A DNA stretch of 64,000 nt from NCBI GenBank assembly GCA_003288255.1, contig CP026600.1, positions 1,798,001 through 1,862,000 on the forward strand. The letters are read 5' to 3'. This DNA comes from Clostridiaceae bacterium 14S0207. GTDB taxonomy: Bacteria > Bacillota > Clostridia > Clostridiales > Clostridiaceae. Under the pieces are notes generated by a model that saw only the letters and a program-made list of their open reading frames with translations, did no database searches and was not told where the DNA came from. The first letter of the stretch is position 1. Each line of letters begins with the position of its first letter. The translations under genes and the position numbers were made by a program. Below are positions 25,507 to 35,030 of the stretch, piece after piece.

Positions 25507-27663
25507 TTATTCTTCTCCTGCTAGACCAGTTTCCTTAAATTTTTCCACAAAATTTTTATTTATTTTTCCTAATTTACTCTTTAGTAAAAGTGCTATTAAT
25601 ATAGCTATAACAAAGTAACTAATTAGAATAAATGTATTATACCAAACTGTATCCCACATTACTCCTGCTACTGCCTCTCTCATACTAGAAATAGCATAAG
25701 TAAATGGTAGCAATGGATTTAACTTTTGAAAAAATGGTGGAGTCACTTCTATAGGAAAAGTTCCTCCAGATGCAGATATTTGCAACACTAATAATATCAC
25801 TCCTAAAGCCTTTCCTACATTTCCAAATACAGAAACCAATGTATATATGATAACTGTAAAAATTACACTTATAAACATACCATATAATACAAACATACAT
25901 GAGTTAGCTGGCTTAACCCTTAATATTAAAATATCACCGATGGTAACTACTAAAGCCTGTAAAATTCCTAATGTCATAAAAATTAAATATCTTCCAAAAT
26001 ATTCTTCATACGATTTAAGCTTTCTTTGAAAATTCTTAACTTCAGTACTTAATATTGAAACTAATATCAATGCTCCTACCCATAATGATAATGTTGTAAA
26101 AAACGGTGTCATAGCTGAGCCATAATTTTCAATTGGGAAAATTCTCTTTTGTTTTATGTTAACAGGACTAGCTATAAACTCACTTTCTACCCCAGCATCT
26201 TTTTTCAAAAGAGTTATAATATCATTTAACTTAATATCATTATTTAGTGTTTTTAATTTTTCATTTAATTCTTCAATTATCTTTTCAGCCTTTGGCAGTT
26301 TTTCCTTTAAAATTTTAATTTCACTTTGTCCTTTAATACTGATATCTTCAGCTTTACCTAATAATTCATTTACTGTTGGTAAGCTTTTTTTAGCATCATT
26401 AAGTAATTTTAAACTATTATCCATAACAACAAAAATATCATCTACTAGGTTTTTAAGTTTTGGTGATACTTTTGAATTAAAATAAGTTAAAACTTTATTA
26501 GTTCTATTATTAAATTCTAATTTTTTATTCTTTATTTGATTCAACAAATCTTCAGTTGCATTACCATTATCTATACCTTCTATAACCTTATCTGTAAGAT
26601 TAATTTGGATTTCGATGCTATTATGCAATTCTTCAAGTTTACTTATTAATAAAGTTATTTCATCTTTAGGCTTAAATTCATTTAATTTTTTTAATGAATT
26701 ATTTATGTTATTTATAATTTTACTTAAATTATTTAATCTATCTTTTACTGAAATAATCATTTCTCTTTCTTTTGTTTTATCTCTTCCGGCAAACTTTATT
26801 GCTTCATCTAAAAATCCATCTATTGAATCCGAAATTTGTTTTACAAGTTCTAAATCTTTTACAATGTACTCATTAATATTAGAAAATGCAGATTTAGATT
26901 TATTTATAAACTCCTCACCTGTATTTACAATATTAGTAGATTTATTAATAGTTTCATTAATTAGTGGAATTTCTCCTTTAACCTTTTTACTGAATTCTTC
27001 CAAAGTTATAGTTCCACTTTCAACTTCATCAATAGCCTGATTTATTTCTGGAATTTTACTATTAAGTTTAAACACGGTCTCTGTAAATTCATTTAACAAA
27101 GGTTTTTTATTTTCAAGTTCAATACCTATTGAATTAAAAACTTGAAAGATTGATTTATTTACAACCTGAACAAAAGATTTAGTAACTTCTTGTTGAAGTG
27201 AAGTTACACCTTTCTCTGTAATTTTAGGTGCTACAGCATTTCTTTTTTCATTTACTGTATAAATAAGTTCTGGTTTTTGTATATGATCACTTAAAAGAGA
27301 TGAAATTTTTTTAGAAAAATCTACTGGAACTTCTATAGTAGCATAGTATTTTCCATGTTCAATTCCATACTTTGCCTCTTCTTCTTTTACAAAAATCCAT
27401 CCTATTTTATTATTTTTTTTTAACTGTTTTACTATGTCATTTCCTATATTTACATTTTTACCATTAAAATTAGTACCTTTATCATTATTAACTATAGCAA
27501 CGGAAATTCCTTTTGTATTACTATATGGATCCCAGGAAGATTTGATATTAAACCAAGCATATAATGATGGTAAAATTATAAGTCCCAACATTACTACAAT
27601 AGCAATAGGATTTTTTATTACATTTTTTATATCCTTCTTATATATTTTAAATATATTTTTCAT
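25507..27663 (-). CDS. YhgE/Pip-family membrane protein
   Basis: A 718-residue protein with an N-terminal membrane helix (about 18-38; NPIAIVVMLGLIILPSLYAW, the Pip signature) and a long extracytoplasmic region dominated by predicted coiled coil (about 170-510). Five or six membrane helices at the C-terminus (about 520-700; ABC-2-like) complete it. Relatives are the phage infection protein Pip and YhgE, and a related protein type is seen in type VII secretion loci (EsaA). The physiological role is unknown; it may be a transporter or a secretion-associated protein. It is monocistronic. The 27664-28013 interval upstream is AT-rich, and beyond likely promoters nothing was recognised there. Confidence 0.85.
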   Translation of the reverse strand: MKNIFKIYKKDIKNVIKNPIAIVVMLGLIILPSLYAWFNIKSSWDPYSNTKGISVAIVNNDKGTNFNGKNVNIGNDIVKQLKKNNKIGWIFVKEEEAKYGIEHGKYYATIEVPVDFSKKISSLLSDHIQKPELIYTVNEKRNAVAPKITEKGVTSLQQEVTKSFVQVVNKSIFQVFNSIGIELENKKPLLNEFTETVFKLNSKIPEINQAIDEVESGTITLEEFSKKVKGEIPLINETINKSTNIVNTGEEFINKSKSAFSNINEYIVKDLELVKQISDSIDGFLDEAIKFAGRDKTKEREMIISVKDRLNNLSKIINNINNSLKKLNEFKPKDEITLLISKLEELHNSIEIQINLTDKVIEGIDNGNATEDLLNQIKNKKLEFNNRTNKVLTYFNSKVSPKLKNLVDDIFVVMDNSLKLLNDAKKSLPTVNELLGKAEDISIKGQSEIKILKEKLPKAEKIIEELNEKLKTLNNDIKLNDIITLLKKDAGVESEFIASPVNIKQKRIFPIENYGSAMTPFFTTLSLWVGALILVSILSTEVKNFQRKLKSYEEYFGRYLIFMTLGILQALVVTIGDILILRVKPANSCMFVLYGMFISVIFTVIIYTLVSVFGNVGKALGVILLVLQISASGGTFPIEVTPPFFQKLNPLLPFTYAISSMREAVAGVMWDTVWYNTFILISYFVIAILIALLLKSKLGKINKNFVEKFKETGLAGEE

Positions 27664-28013
27664 AAGTTCTGCAACCTTTCTTCTTATTTTTAATCTTATC
27701 TTTTGTTATTTTTCAAATGTATATTTTTAGATGTATTTTCTGTAATAAAACGTTTTTTTATTTTAACTTGTTGATATGATTTAAATTTTTTACACTATAA
27801 TTAGTAAATGACAAATAAATTTTAAATTAAATTATATATGTTTAATATATACTGTTATATGTCTTTTTATAATTTTAATAAAAAAATTTTATATTTTTAC
27901 TTTAAAAGACTTTTTAAAATCTTTTATAATAATAAAGGTTAATATATATTTGTAGAGAAATAGATATATATTACATTAAAAAATATTTTATATAGAAAAG
28001 GAAATGATTTGAT

Positions 28014-29243
28014 ATGGATAAAGTATTTTTAAAACGATATGCCGAATTGGCTGTAAAAACAGGTGTAAATATTCAAAAAGGACAAAAATTATTTATAAAC
28101 TCTCCTATTGAATGTGCTGACTTTACAAGATTAGTAGCAGATATGGCTTATGATAATGGAGCAAAAGATGTAATCATAAACTGGATAGATGAAAAATTTT
28201 CAAAAATAAGATTTATGAAAGCTCCTAAGGAAGTATTTGAAGAAATGCCTGATTGGCAAAAAGAATTTTATTTATCTAATGTAAAAGATGGGGCAGCTTT
28301 TTTATCTATTCATGCATCTGATCCAGAACTTTTAAAAGATGTTGACCCTAATATAATTTCCATAGCTCAAAAAACTAGAAGTATTGCATTAAAAGAATAT
28401 AGTGAACGTTTAATGAGTAACAAAAATGCATGGTCAGTTATATCTATTCCAACGGAAGGTTGGGCTACAAAGGTATTTCCTGAATTATCTCCTAAAGATG
28501 CCATGAAAAAACTTTGGGATTATATATTTAATATAGTTAGAGTGGATAAAGAAAATCCTGTAGAAGCTTGGAAAGAACATACTAATAATCTTAAAAACAA
28601 AATGAATGCTTTAAATTCATATCATTTTAAATCAATGCATTATAAAAATTCATTAGGAACTGATTTAACTGTAGAACTTCCTAAAAAACATTTATGGCTT
28701 GGAGGTTCAGAACACACCGAAAATGGAATAGAATTTTTAGCTAACATGCCTACCGAAGAAATTTTTTCTCTTCCTCTTAAAACTGGTGTAAATGGAACCT
28801 TAGTTAGCTCAAAACCTCTTAACTATGGTGGAAACTTAATAAATAATTTTTCTTTTACTTTTAAAGATGGTAAAATAGTTGATTTTAAAGCTGAGCAAGG
28901 CTATGAAAGTTTAAAACATTTAATAGATACAGATGAAGGATCTCATTATCTAGGTGAAATTGCCTTAGTTCCTTTCCATTCACCTATTTCTAATTCTAAT
29001 ATTATATTCTTTAATACTTTGTATGATGAAAATGCTTCTTGTCATTTTGCCATTGGTAAAGCTTATTCTGTTTGTATAGAAAATGGTGCAAACATGGATG
29101 AAGACCAACTTAAAGAAAACGGAGTTAATGATTCATTAACTCATGTAGATTTTATGGTAGGTACGAATGACTTAAGTATTATTGGTACAACATATGATGG
29201 CAAAGAAATTGAAGTTTTCAAAAATGGTGATTGGGCTATTTAG
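28014..29243 (+). CDS. Aminopeptidase, M29 (AmpS/PepS) family
   Basis: A 409-residue metallo-aminopeptidase. N-terminal LAVKTGVNIQKGQKLFINSP is the M29 opening. The C-terminal catalytic region contains NMPTEEIFSLPLKTGVNGTL (with Glu ligand), YLGEIALVPFHSPISNSNII (Glu and His), and SCHFAIGKAYSVC and LTHVDFMVGTNDLSI (His and Asp). It removes N-terminal residues from peptides in the cytosol. The length is typical. The ATG has AAAGGAAATG upstream. It is followed after about 100 bp by a small helical protein on the same strand, which may or may not share the transcript. Confidence 0.95.
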   Translation: MDKVFLKRYAELAVKTGVNIQKGQKLFINSPIECADFTRLVADMAYDNGAKDVIINWIDEKFSKIRFMKAPKEVFEEMPDWQKEFYLSNVKDGAAFLSIHASDPELLKDVDPNIISIAQKTRSIALKEYSERLMSNKNAWSVISIPTEGWATKVFPELSPKDAMKKLWDYIFNIVRVDKENPVEAWKEHTNNLKNKMNALNSYHFKSMHYKNSLGTDLTVELPKKHLWLGGSEHTENGIEFLANMPTEEIFSLPLKTGVNGTLVSSKPLNYGGNLINNFSFTFKDGKIVDFKAEQGYESLKHLIDTDEGSHYLGEIALVPFHSPISNSNIIFFNTLYDENASCHFAIGKAYSVCIENGANMDEDQLKENGVNDSLTHVDFMVGTNDLSIIGTTYDGKEIEVFKNGDWAI

Positions 29244-29344
29244 ATTTCAATAATTAATCTTCTAAAAGTTGTTACTAAGGTTTATTAATAAATTTATAGA
29301 TTTTATAAATACTATTAGTAATAAGCTTTTAGGAGGTGATATAT

Positions 29345-29617
29345 ATGTATAATGAAAATACCATTAATAAAAATTTAGATACAAATTTAGTAAATGAAAA
29401 ATCTAATAGCAAAGAAATTACAGAAGAGATTACAGAAGAAATGGAAAATCGATTAGATAACATAGCTGAGGATATAGAAAAAGGTGCGGAACAAGCTAAA
29501 GAATATGTAGTGAATCAAGTTTCTACTGGTGCAGATTTATATAATAAGACTTTAAATCAAGCTAAAGCAAAATACTATACTGCCAAAGCCAAGTATTACG
29601 ATAAAAAAAGAAAATAA
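29345..29617 (+). CDS. Small charged helical protein, function unknown
   Basis: A 90-residue soluble protein. The ATG at 29345 has AGGAGGTGATATAT just upstream, one of the best ribosome binding sites in the window; an earlier GTG lies inside that site. The sequence is rich in Glu, Lys and Asn with predicted amphipathic helices (EEITEEMENRLDNIAEDIEK) and a short C-terminal near-repeat, AKAKYYTAKAKYYDKKRK. No family is recognised. It resembles low-complexity stress- or late-stage proteins in general composition only. It is followed by a terminator. Confidence 0.7.
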   Translation: MYNENTINKNLDTNLVNEKSNSKEITEEITEEMENRLDNIAEDIEKGAEQAKEYVVNQVSTGADLYNKTLNQAKAKYYTAKAKYYDKKRK

Positions 29618-29622
29618 TACAG

Positions 29623-29658
29623 AAAAAATCACTTCATAATTTTGTGAAGTGATTTTTT
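29623..29658. terminator. Bidirectional terminator between the helical protein and GIY-YIG genes
   Basis: Arms AAAAAATCACTTCA and TGAAGTGATTTTTT around a 7-base loop, between convergent genes. Confidence 0.92.
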
Positions 29659-29675
29659 ATTAAAGTCAATTTTAT

Positions 29676-29915
29676 TTATCCATTTATAAGTATAAGTTTT
29701 TCTTTTCTACTTAATTTTTTTATAGCACATTCTCTTTTCATCGCTTCTTCTTTTTCTATAAATTCTTCAAAATATCTTAATTTTACAGGAGTTCTTGCCT
29801 TAGTATATTTAGCACCTTTACCTGTATTATGTTGATTTACTCTTCTCTCTAAATCTGTTGTCCATCCAGTATATAGAGTTCCATCACTACATTCTACTAT
29901 ATAAGTATATGGCAT
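29676..29915 (-). CDS. GIY-YIG nuclease-domain protein (UPF0213/YhbQ-like)
   Basis: A 79-residue single-domain protein. It starts [20 protein letters not shown], the YIV...YTG form of the GIY-YIG motif, followed by the catalytic Arg region [18 protein letters not shown] and a Glu ([15 protein letters not shown]). Stand-alone proteins of this type are widespread in bacteria, with an unclear DNA-related role. It lies 42 bp upstream of the dbpA stop in the same direction. The start has GGGGA before the ATG. Confidence 0.93.
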   Translation of the reverse strand: MPYTYIVECSDGTLYTGWTTDLERRVNQHNTGKGAKYTKARTPVKLRYFEEFIEKEEAMKRECAIKKLSRKEKLILING

Positions 29916-29957
29916 AAAAATCCCCCTAAACTCTATAGTTTTTAATTTCCTATATAA

Positions 29958-31370
29958 TTATTCTCTTGCCTTACTTATAGACATTGGTTTACCCTTTATA
30001 GGTAATTCCTTATTTTTAATTACATCTTTTCCATATCCATTAAGTATATCCACATAACTATAATTGTCAAAGATATCAATAATTCCAATAGAATCTGCTG
30101 GCACATTACAACTATTAATTATGGTACCTACTATATCTCCTCTACGGATTTTTTTCCTTTTTCCACCTGCAATATAAACTTTTATTACATCGGAACCTAC
30201 AGTTGTTTTCTTTACTACTGTTTTTATTTGTTTTTCAGGTATTTTTTCTATTTCTTCTTTTGTAGGACGAATTGCCTTAGTAATGTTCATATTTATAAAT
30301 TCTTCTATAGCTTCCAAAAACTTTTCTTCATATGGAGTAACAAAAGTTATAGCCTCTCCTTTTCTTCCTGCTCTTCCTGTTCTACCTATTCTATGAACAT
30401 ATGCTTCCAATTCTAATGGAATATCATAATTTATAACATGAGTAACTCCACTCATATCAATTCCTCTTGCGGCAACATCTGTAGCTACTATAAAGGTAAA
30501 TTCGCCATTTTTAAATTGTTTTAATGTATCTAACCTATCACTTTGTTGCATATCCCCATGAAGTTCACAAACTGAATATCCTCTACCTTTCATCTTAGTA
30601 TAAACTTCTGCTACATTTTTTTTCGTTCTACAAAAAACTATACATTGATTTATATCATTTATTTTTACTAAATCTCTTAATAATCCAAACTTCCTATCTT
30701 CTGCTATTTCATAATATACTTGATTTATTTTATCTACTGTTAAAGTTTTAGCTTCTATTTCTACAATTTTAGGATTTTTCATATGTTTTTTTATAAGAAC
30801 TTTAATTTCTTCTGCTAATGTTGCTGAAAACATTAATGTTTGTCGTTCAGTATGTATCTTACATATAATACTTTCTACCTGTTCTATAAATCCCATGTTA
30901 AGCATTTCATCAGCTTCATCTATTACTAAATACTTTACTTCACTTAAATCTAAATTCCCACTTTCAATATGATCTAAAGTTCTTCCAGGTGTTCCTACAA
31001 CCACATGTACCCTTTGCTTTAACTGTGTTTTTTGTAGTGATACAGGTTGTTTTCCAAATACAGGCACTGATTTGATTTTCTTGTATAATCCTAAACTTCC
31101 AAAATCCTCATTAATTTGAACCGCCAATTCTCTTGTTGGAGTTAGAATTAATGCTTGAACTGCATTTTTTTCTATATCTATATTCTCAATAATAGGTATA
31201 GCAAATGCTGCCGTTTTACCACTTCCTGTCTGTGATTTAACTATAACATCTTCATCTTTTAAAACTAATGGTATTACATTTTCTTGAACTTCTGATGGTT
31301 TTTCATATCCCATATTCTTTATTGCTTTAAGTAAATTTTTATCTAAATTAAAATCTTCAAATTTATGCAT
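29958..31370 (-). CDS. dbpA: DEAD-box RNA helicase DbpA
   Basis: A 470-residue helicase. The Q motif region is MGYEKPSEVQENVIPLVLKD, Walker A SQTGSGKTAAF, Ia PTRELAVQ, DEAD VIDEADEMLNMGF, SAT MFSATL, and motif VI YVHRIGRTGRAGRKGE. The C-terminal 75 residues (VIKVYIAGGKRKKIRRGDIV...GIIDIFDNYSYVDIL) form the DbpA/YxiN RNA-binding domain, which targets the helicase to hairpin 92 of 23S rRNA during large-subunit assembly. The length matches B. subtilis DbpA. It is probably followed in the transcript by the GIY-YIG gene. Confidence 0.95.
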   Translation of the reverse strand: MHKFEDFNLDKNLLKAIKNMGYEKPSEVQENVIPLVLKDEDVIVKSQTGSGKTAAFAIPIIENIDIEKNAVQALILTPTRELAVQINEDFGSLGLYKKIKSVPVFGKQPVSLQKTQLKQRVHVVVGTPGRTLDHIESGNLDLSEVKYLVIDEADEMLNMGFIEQVESIICKIHTERQTLMFSATLAEEIKVLIKKHMKNPKIVEIEAKTLTVDKINQVYYEIAEDRKFGLLRDLVKINDINQCIVFCRTKKNVAEVYTKMKGRGYSVCELHGDMQQSDRLDTLKQFKNGEFTFIVATDVAARGIDMSGVTHVINYDIPLELEAYVHRIGRTGRAGRKGEAITFVTPYEEKFLEAIEEFINMNITKAIRPTKEEIEKIPEKQIKTVVKKTTVGSDVIKVYIAGGKRKKIRRGDIVGTIINSCNVPADSIGIIDIFDNYSYVDILNGYGKDVIKNKELPIKGKPMSISKARE

Positions 31371-31515
31371 TCTAAATTCCCTTACTTTCCTTATTTTATT
31401 TAAACATAACTTTTTAATTATAACATATTTTTTAATCTATAATTTACTATTTGCTTTTTATAAAACTTTTATGATGTTATAATATTTTTATACCTAATAA
31501 AAAGGGAGGAATTTA

Positions 31516-32130
31516 ATGAGTACTACTAAATACATAAAAAAAATAATAAGAAAAGAGCCAAAAGATAAATCACAAAAAAACAAAAAAAATAATGATAAAA
31601 ATTTTATAGATTTCGATTATCCATCAGCAAGAATATTTTTCGATAATTATAAAGAACAATATACTTTAATTTTTAAAAATAACAGAAATATAAATCTACG
31701 TTCTATGATATTACTAATAATTAATACACTGACTATTTTATTTACTTTAGTTTTCGTTTCTAACTCAAAGTTTATTATATTAAAAAATCATAACATTACT
31801 AATATAACATTATTTATTTTGGAACTTATGGCTTTAATATTAACATTTAGCTGCATTATAAGAAGTTTATTTCTCACTTTAAAATTATTTAATTTTAAAT
31901 CCTTGAAATATTTTATACCAAACGAATTAACTGAAAATATGTATATGAATGAAACAGATACTACTTTTTTTTCTTTATCCTCAAAATATAAGGAAATAAT
32001 TAATTACAATCTAAGTATTCTTAATGAAAAAAACAATTTTTTTACCAATACATTAAAATTAACTTCTTACTCATTTTTATTTGTAACTTTATTTATACTT
32101 TTATACTTTGTTTCATTAAATTTATTATAA
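31516..32130 (+). CDS. Uncharacterised membrane protein with three predicted helices
   Basis: A 204-residue protein of no recognised family. The N-terminal 35 residues are very Lys/Asn-rich and cytoplasmic, followed by FDYPSARIFFDNYKEQYTLI. Hydrophobic segments lie at about 58-80 and 92-115 (a helical hairpin), and a third at the extreme C-terminus (about 178-202). The arrangement resembles small membrane-effector or sensor proteins of the Pycsar/CBASS-associated type, but no nucleotide sensor or nuclease gene is adjacent, so no such role is claimed. GGGAGGA lies seven bases before the ATG. It is monocistronic. Confidence 0.7.
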   Translation: MSTTKYIKKIIRKEPKDKSQKNKKNNDKNFIDFDYPSARIFFDNYKEQYTLIFKNNRNINLRSMILLIINTLTILFTLVFVSNSKFIILKNHNITNITLFILELMALILTFSCIIRSLFLTLKLFNFKSLKYFIPNELTENMYMNETDTTFFSLSSKYKEIINYNLSILNEKNNFFTNTLKLTSYSFLFVTLFILLYFVSLNLL

Positions 32131-32139
32131 TAAAAACAC

Positions 32140-32194
32140 CTGGTATATATAATATTGAAAGTTATTTCATAATTTTATCCATTATATATACCAG
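32140..32194. terminator. Hairpin between the convergent membrane-protein and flavodoxin genes
   Basis: Perfect 14-bp arms CTGGTATATATAAT and ATTATATATACCAG with a 27-base loop. T runs are weak, so its strength as a terminator is uncertain, but the position between convergent genes fits. Confidence 0.55.
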
Positions 32195-32235
32195 TTATTT
32201 ATATTTTTCATAAAACACTGCTCCATTTCTATAAT

Positions 32236-32727
32236 TTAAGAAACCTGTAGTACTTTAATGACCTTCTTTAAAGTATTTTTAAACTCTTCCGTTTTTATCT
32301 CTTTATTTTTTATCGTACAAAGTTTAGTTATTGATCCACTAAAGATTTCTTCCATTTTTTTGTCATATTTTTCTTCGCCACTTCCACCATATACACTTAT
32401 ATAAAAAATTTCTTTAGGAAATTTTTTTCTATTAGTTAATATGTAAGTTCTTAATGCTGGGCTTATATTTGCCGCCCATATAGGTCCACATAAGATTAGT
32501 TTACTATATTTATGAGATAAATTATTTTCATAGTTTATACTTGTTATATTTCCATTTAATGCATCCCTTCCCCCTTTTATGAACCCACCTATCCCTTTTC
32601 TATTTTTTAGATCTTTAATTTCATCTATATGACAATTTAATAGATCTTTTAATTCATATGCAATCTTCTTTGAATTTCCACTTCTTGAATAGTACACAAT
32701 TAAAATGTTTTCATTTTCTACACTCAT
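32236..32727 (-). CDS. Flavodoxin
   Basis: About 163 residues. The start is the ATG at 32725-32727 with GGGGAG upstream. It has the FMN-binding loop VYYSRSGNSKKIAYEL (about residues 11-26), then GFIKGGRDALNG and LCGPIWAANISPALRTYIL, typical of the flavodoxin_4/family-3 group with an atypical second loop. It probably carries electrons or acts as an NAD(P)H-dependent quinone or nitroreductase-like partner. It sits upstream of nothing on its strand except the convergent hairpin. The preceding LURP-one gene is 46 bp away and may be in the same transcript. Confidence 0.88.
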   Translation of the reverse strand: MSVENENILIVYYSRSGNSKKIAYELKDLLNCHIDEIKDLKNRKGIGGFIKGGRDALNGNITSINYENNLSHKYSKLILCGPIWAANISPALRTYILTNRKKFPKEIFYISVYGGSGEEKYDKKMEEIFSGSITKLCTIKNKEIKTEEFKNTLKKVIKVLQVS

Positions 32728-32773
32728 ATTACTTCTCCCCAAATATATTTTATATTTATCTTACATAATCAAT

Positions 32774-33250
32774 TTAATTATCAAAATAAATTTGATCAAT
32801 AACTATTACTAACGCTAACAATAATAGATACGAAACTTCATTATCATCTATCCATATTTCATATCTATCTCCAAAGGAAAAATATTTTTTATCAATGCTA
32901 GCCACCTTCTTACTTCTATTATATATAGAAAAATCATGTGCCAAAAAATCACCTTGTACCTTATAGTGACCTGTATTACTACAGATTTTAAACTTTTTCT
33001 CAAAGAAACTCAGTTCTTTTTCTATAGTTGCTAATAATTTCTTTCCTATATATAACTCATATACAGGCAAGAAAACCAGCGAAACTTGTTTAATAAAAAC
33101 TAACTCCTTTCCTCCTTTATCATATATATGTAGCTTATTGCCTATTGTAAATATTTCTCCTTCAACCCTAAAACATTTACAGCCTTGTTCGTCTAAAATA
33201 TCAAAATTATCACCTATTGAAAAACATTTCTCTTTAATATAATATTTCAT
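32774..33250 (-). CDS. LURP-one-related (YxjI-type) protein
   Basis: A 158-residue protein of the tubby C-terminal-like fold. The family pattern is MKYYIKEKCFSIGDNFDILD, then GEIFTIGNKLHIYDKGGKEL and the later VQGDFLAHDFSIYNRSKKVA. The family in plants is linked to defence; in bacteria (YxjI) the role is unknown, perhaps membrane or lipid binding. The start ATG has GGAGAG and GGGGA upstream. The 33251-33525 interval upstream is AT-rich and gene-free and contains a short tandem repeat. Confidence 0.88.
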   Translation of the reverse strand: MKYYIKEKCFSIGDNFDILDEQGCKCFRVEGEIFTIGNKLHIYDKGGKELVFIKQVSLVFLPVYELYIGKKLLATIEKELSFFEKKFKICSNTGHYKVQGDFLAHDFSIYNRSKKVASIDKKYFSFGDRYEIWIDDNEVSYLLLLALVIVIDQIYFDN

Positions 33251-33468
33251 ATCCCCTATTTCTCTCCTTATATAGCAAAAAGAATTTATTTACTACATAA
33301 TAATTCTACTACAATAATTACTATCTTGAAATAATAGTGTAATTTATTCAAAATTAAACCATTTTATTTTATTATAGTTCTTATAAATTAATATTTCAAC
33401 GTCTAATAAATTTAGTTTAATATTATAATAAATACTAAAGTATAATTTTTGTAATTGTTTGTAAAATC

Positions 33469-33498
33469 AAATTTAATTTATTTAAATTTAATTTATTT
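33469..33498. repeat. Two perfect copies of a 15-bp AT-only repeat
   Basis: AAATTTAATTTATTT occurs twice head to tail just downstream of the MATE gene stop (33526, minus strand). It is probably simple-sequence slippage in AT-rich DNA. Confidence 0.6.
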
Positions 33499-33525
33499 TT
33501 TATTTTAAGTATTAATTTTTTTTAT

Positions 33526-34887
33526 CTATCCCTTTAGAACTTTTTCTTTCCATATACCTTTTTTATAAATACAAAATCCATATATACATATTATTAAGTT
33601 ACTAAAACTCATTGAAAACCATATAGCTGTTGATCCTATATTAGTAAAGTACTTAAATAATAATATCATAGGAATTCTTATAAACCATAGTCTTCCAATC
33701 TCCATAACCATAGAATATTTAGTGTGTCCTGAACCTTGAAATATTCCTTGAAAAACGCCAAATATCCCCATTAAAGGCATAGATGCAGATATATATCTAA
33801 GATAAATTATTCCTTCATTTATTACTTTCATATCATCCTTAGATTGCATAAAAAAGTTTATAACAGTTCTATCATTGAGAATTAAAAGCATACATCCTAC
33901 AATTGCAATAATAACTGTAATTATTACTGATTTTTTAAAAGCTTCCTTAACTCTTTCTATTTTTCTACATCCTAAATTTTGTCCTACAATAGCAGTTAGA
34001 GCGGCTCCTATTCCCATTGCTGGTTGCATTATAAGAGATGTTATTCTATTTACCATTCCAAAAGCAGCCATAGTGGCCGTACCATAAGATGCTATAAAAC
34101 TATTTAAAACTATAAAGCCTAGCGCTGATCCTGATTGACCTAATGACGAAGGCAAAGCTACCTCCACTATTTTTTTTACTAATTCCTTTTTAAATTTAAA
34201 ATTTTTCAACTTAGGACATAATATATTAGATGGTCTCATTATTATGTACAACCCTAAAAAGGCTAAAATTGCCTTAGAAATTAACGTAGCTATGGCTGCT
34301 CCACCTATTCCTAATTTAAATACAAAAATAAAAATAGGATCTAATATAACATTTAATATGGCACTAATAGCACTAAGTACTGTTGGTGTTAATGTATTAC
34401 CTTGTGCATTAAGTATAGAATTAAAATTAAATATAAAAAATGTAAATGGAATATCTAAAAAAGTTATTTTTAAATAGATATTACTATACTTGGCTAACTC
34501 TTCTGTAGCACCCATTAAATTTACTATTAATGGAGTTGTAACATATCCTATAATAGCAAAAATAATAGAACAAATTAAAGATAACATTATAATTTGATTA
34601 GTATATTCTATTCCCTCTTTATCTTTATTGGAGCCTAATAACTGTGATAATATAGCTGTACCAGCTATTGAAATTCCCATTCCTATGGAGATAAACAAAT
34701 AAATAACTGGCCATACAAATGCTGTAGCAGCAAACTGAATGGATCCTAATTTACTTACCCAAATTCCATCTGCTAAATTATACAAAGTTTGAATTAAATT
34801 ATTAAACATAATAGGTATAGATAATGTAAGTATTACTTTATACATATCTCCTGTAACTATTAATTCTCTTCTGTTCTTTATATCCAT
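33526..34887 (-). CDS. MATE-family multidrug/toxin exporter
   Basis: A 453-residue transporter with 12 expected membrane helices in two homologous halves. The N-terminal half has GDMYKVILTLSIPIMFNNLI, LADGIWVSKLGSIQFAATAF and MGISIAGTAILSQLLG. The C-terminal half has PSSLGQSGSALGFIVLNSFI and MQPAMGIGAALTAIVGQNLG. MATE proteins export cationic compounds in exchange for Na+ or H+. The substrate is unknown. AGGGGGAAATC precedes the ATG. It is monocistronic, with no nearby regulator, unlike the second MATE gene at 47937. Confidence 0.94.
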   Translation of the reverse strand: MDIKNRRELIVTGDMYKVILTLSIPIMFNNLIQTLYNLADGIWVSKLGSIQFAATAFVWPVIYLFISIGMGISIAGTAILSQLLGSNKDKEGIEYTNQIIMLSLICSIIFAIIGYVTTPLIVNLMGATEELAKYSNIYLKITFLDIPFTFFIFNFNSILNAQGNTLTPTVLSAISAILNVILDPIFIFVFKLGIGGAAIATLISKAILAFLGLYIIMRPSNILCPKLKNFKFKKELVKKIVEVALPSSLGQSGSALGFIVLNSFIASYGTATMAAFGMVNRITSLIMQPAMGIGAALTAIVGQNLGCRKIERVKEAFKKSVIITVIIAIVGCMLLILNDRTVINFFMQSKDDMKVINEGIIYLRYISASMPLMGIFGVFQGIFQGSGHTKYSMVMEIGRLWFIRIPMILLFKYFTNIGSTAIWFSMSFSNLIICIYGFCIYKKGIWKEKVLKG

Positions 34888-34958
34888 TAGATTTCCCCCT
34901 AAATTGCTTTTTGAAAGTTTAAACTATTTATATTATATCATTATTTTTAATCCATAAT

Positions 34959-35001
34959 AAAAAGCCCTACAAAACTTTTAAAAAGTTTAAATAGAGCTTT
35001 T
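34959..35001 (-). terminator. Terminator after the first NCS2 permease
   Basis: Read on the minus strand, AAAAGCTCTAT and GTAGGGCTTTTT pair around an inner stem AAACTTTT/AAAAGTTT, with a T tail. It lies 30 bp past the stop at 35031. Confidence 0.8.
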
Positions 35002-35030
35002 ATATTGTAAAATGAAGTTTAAAACATATT

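Noticed and set aside
31516-32742. Cyclic-nucleotide anti-phage system built on the three-helix membrane protein
   Set aside because: No cyclase, nuclease or ubiquitin-like gene is next to it; the neighbours are a helicase and a flavodoxin on the opposite strand.
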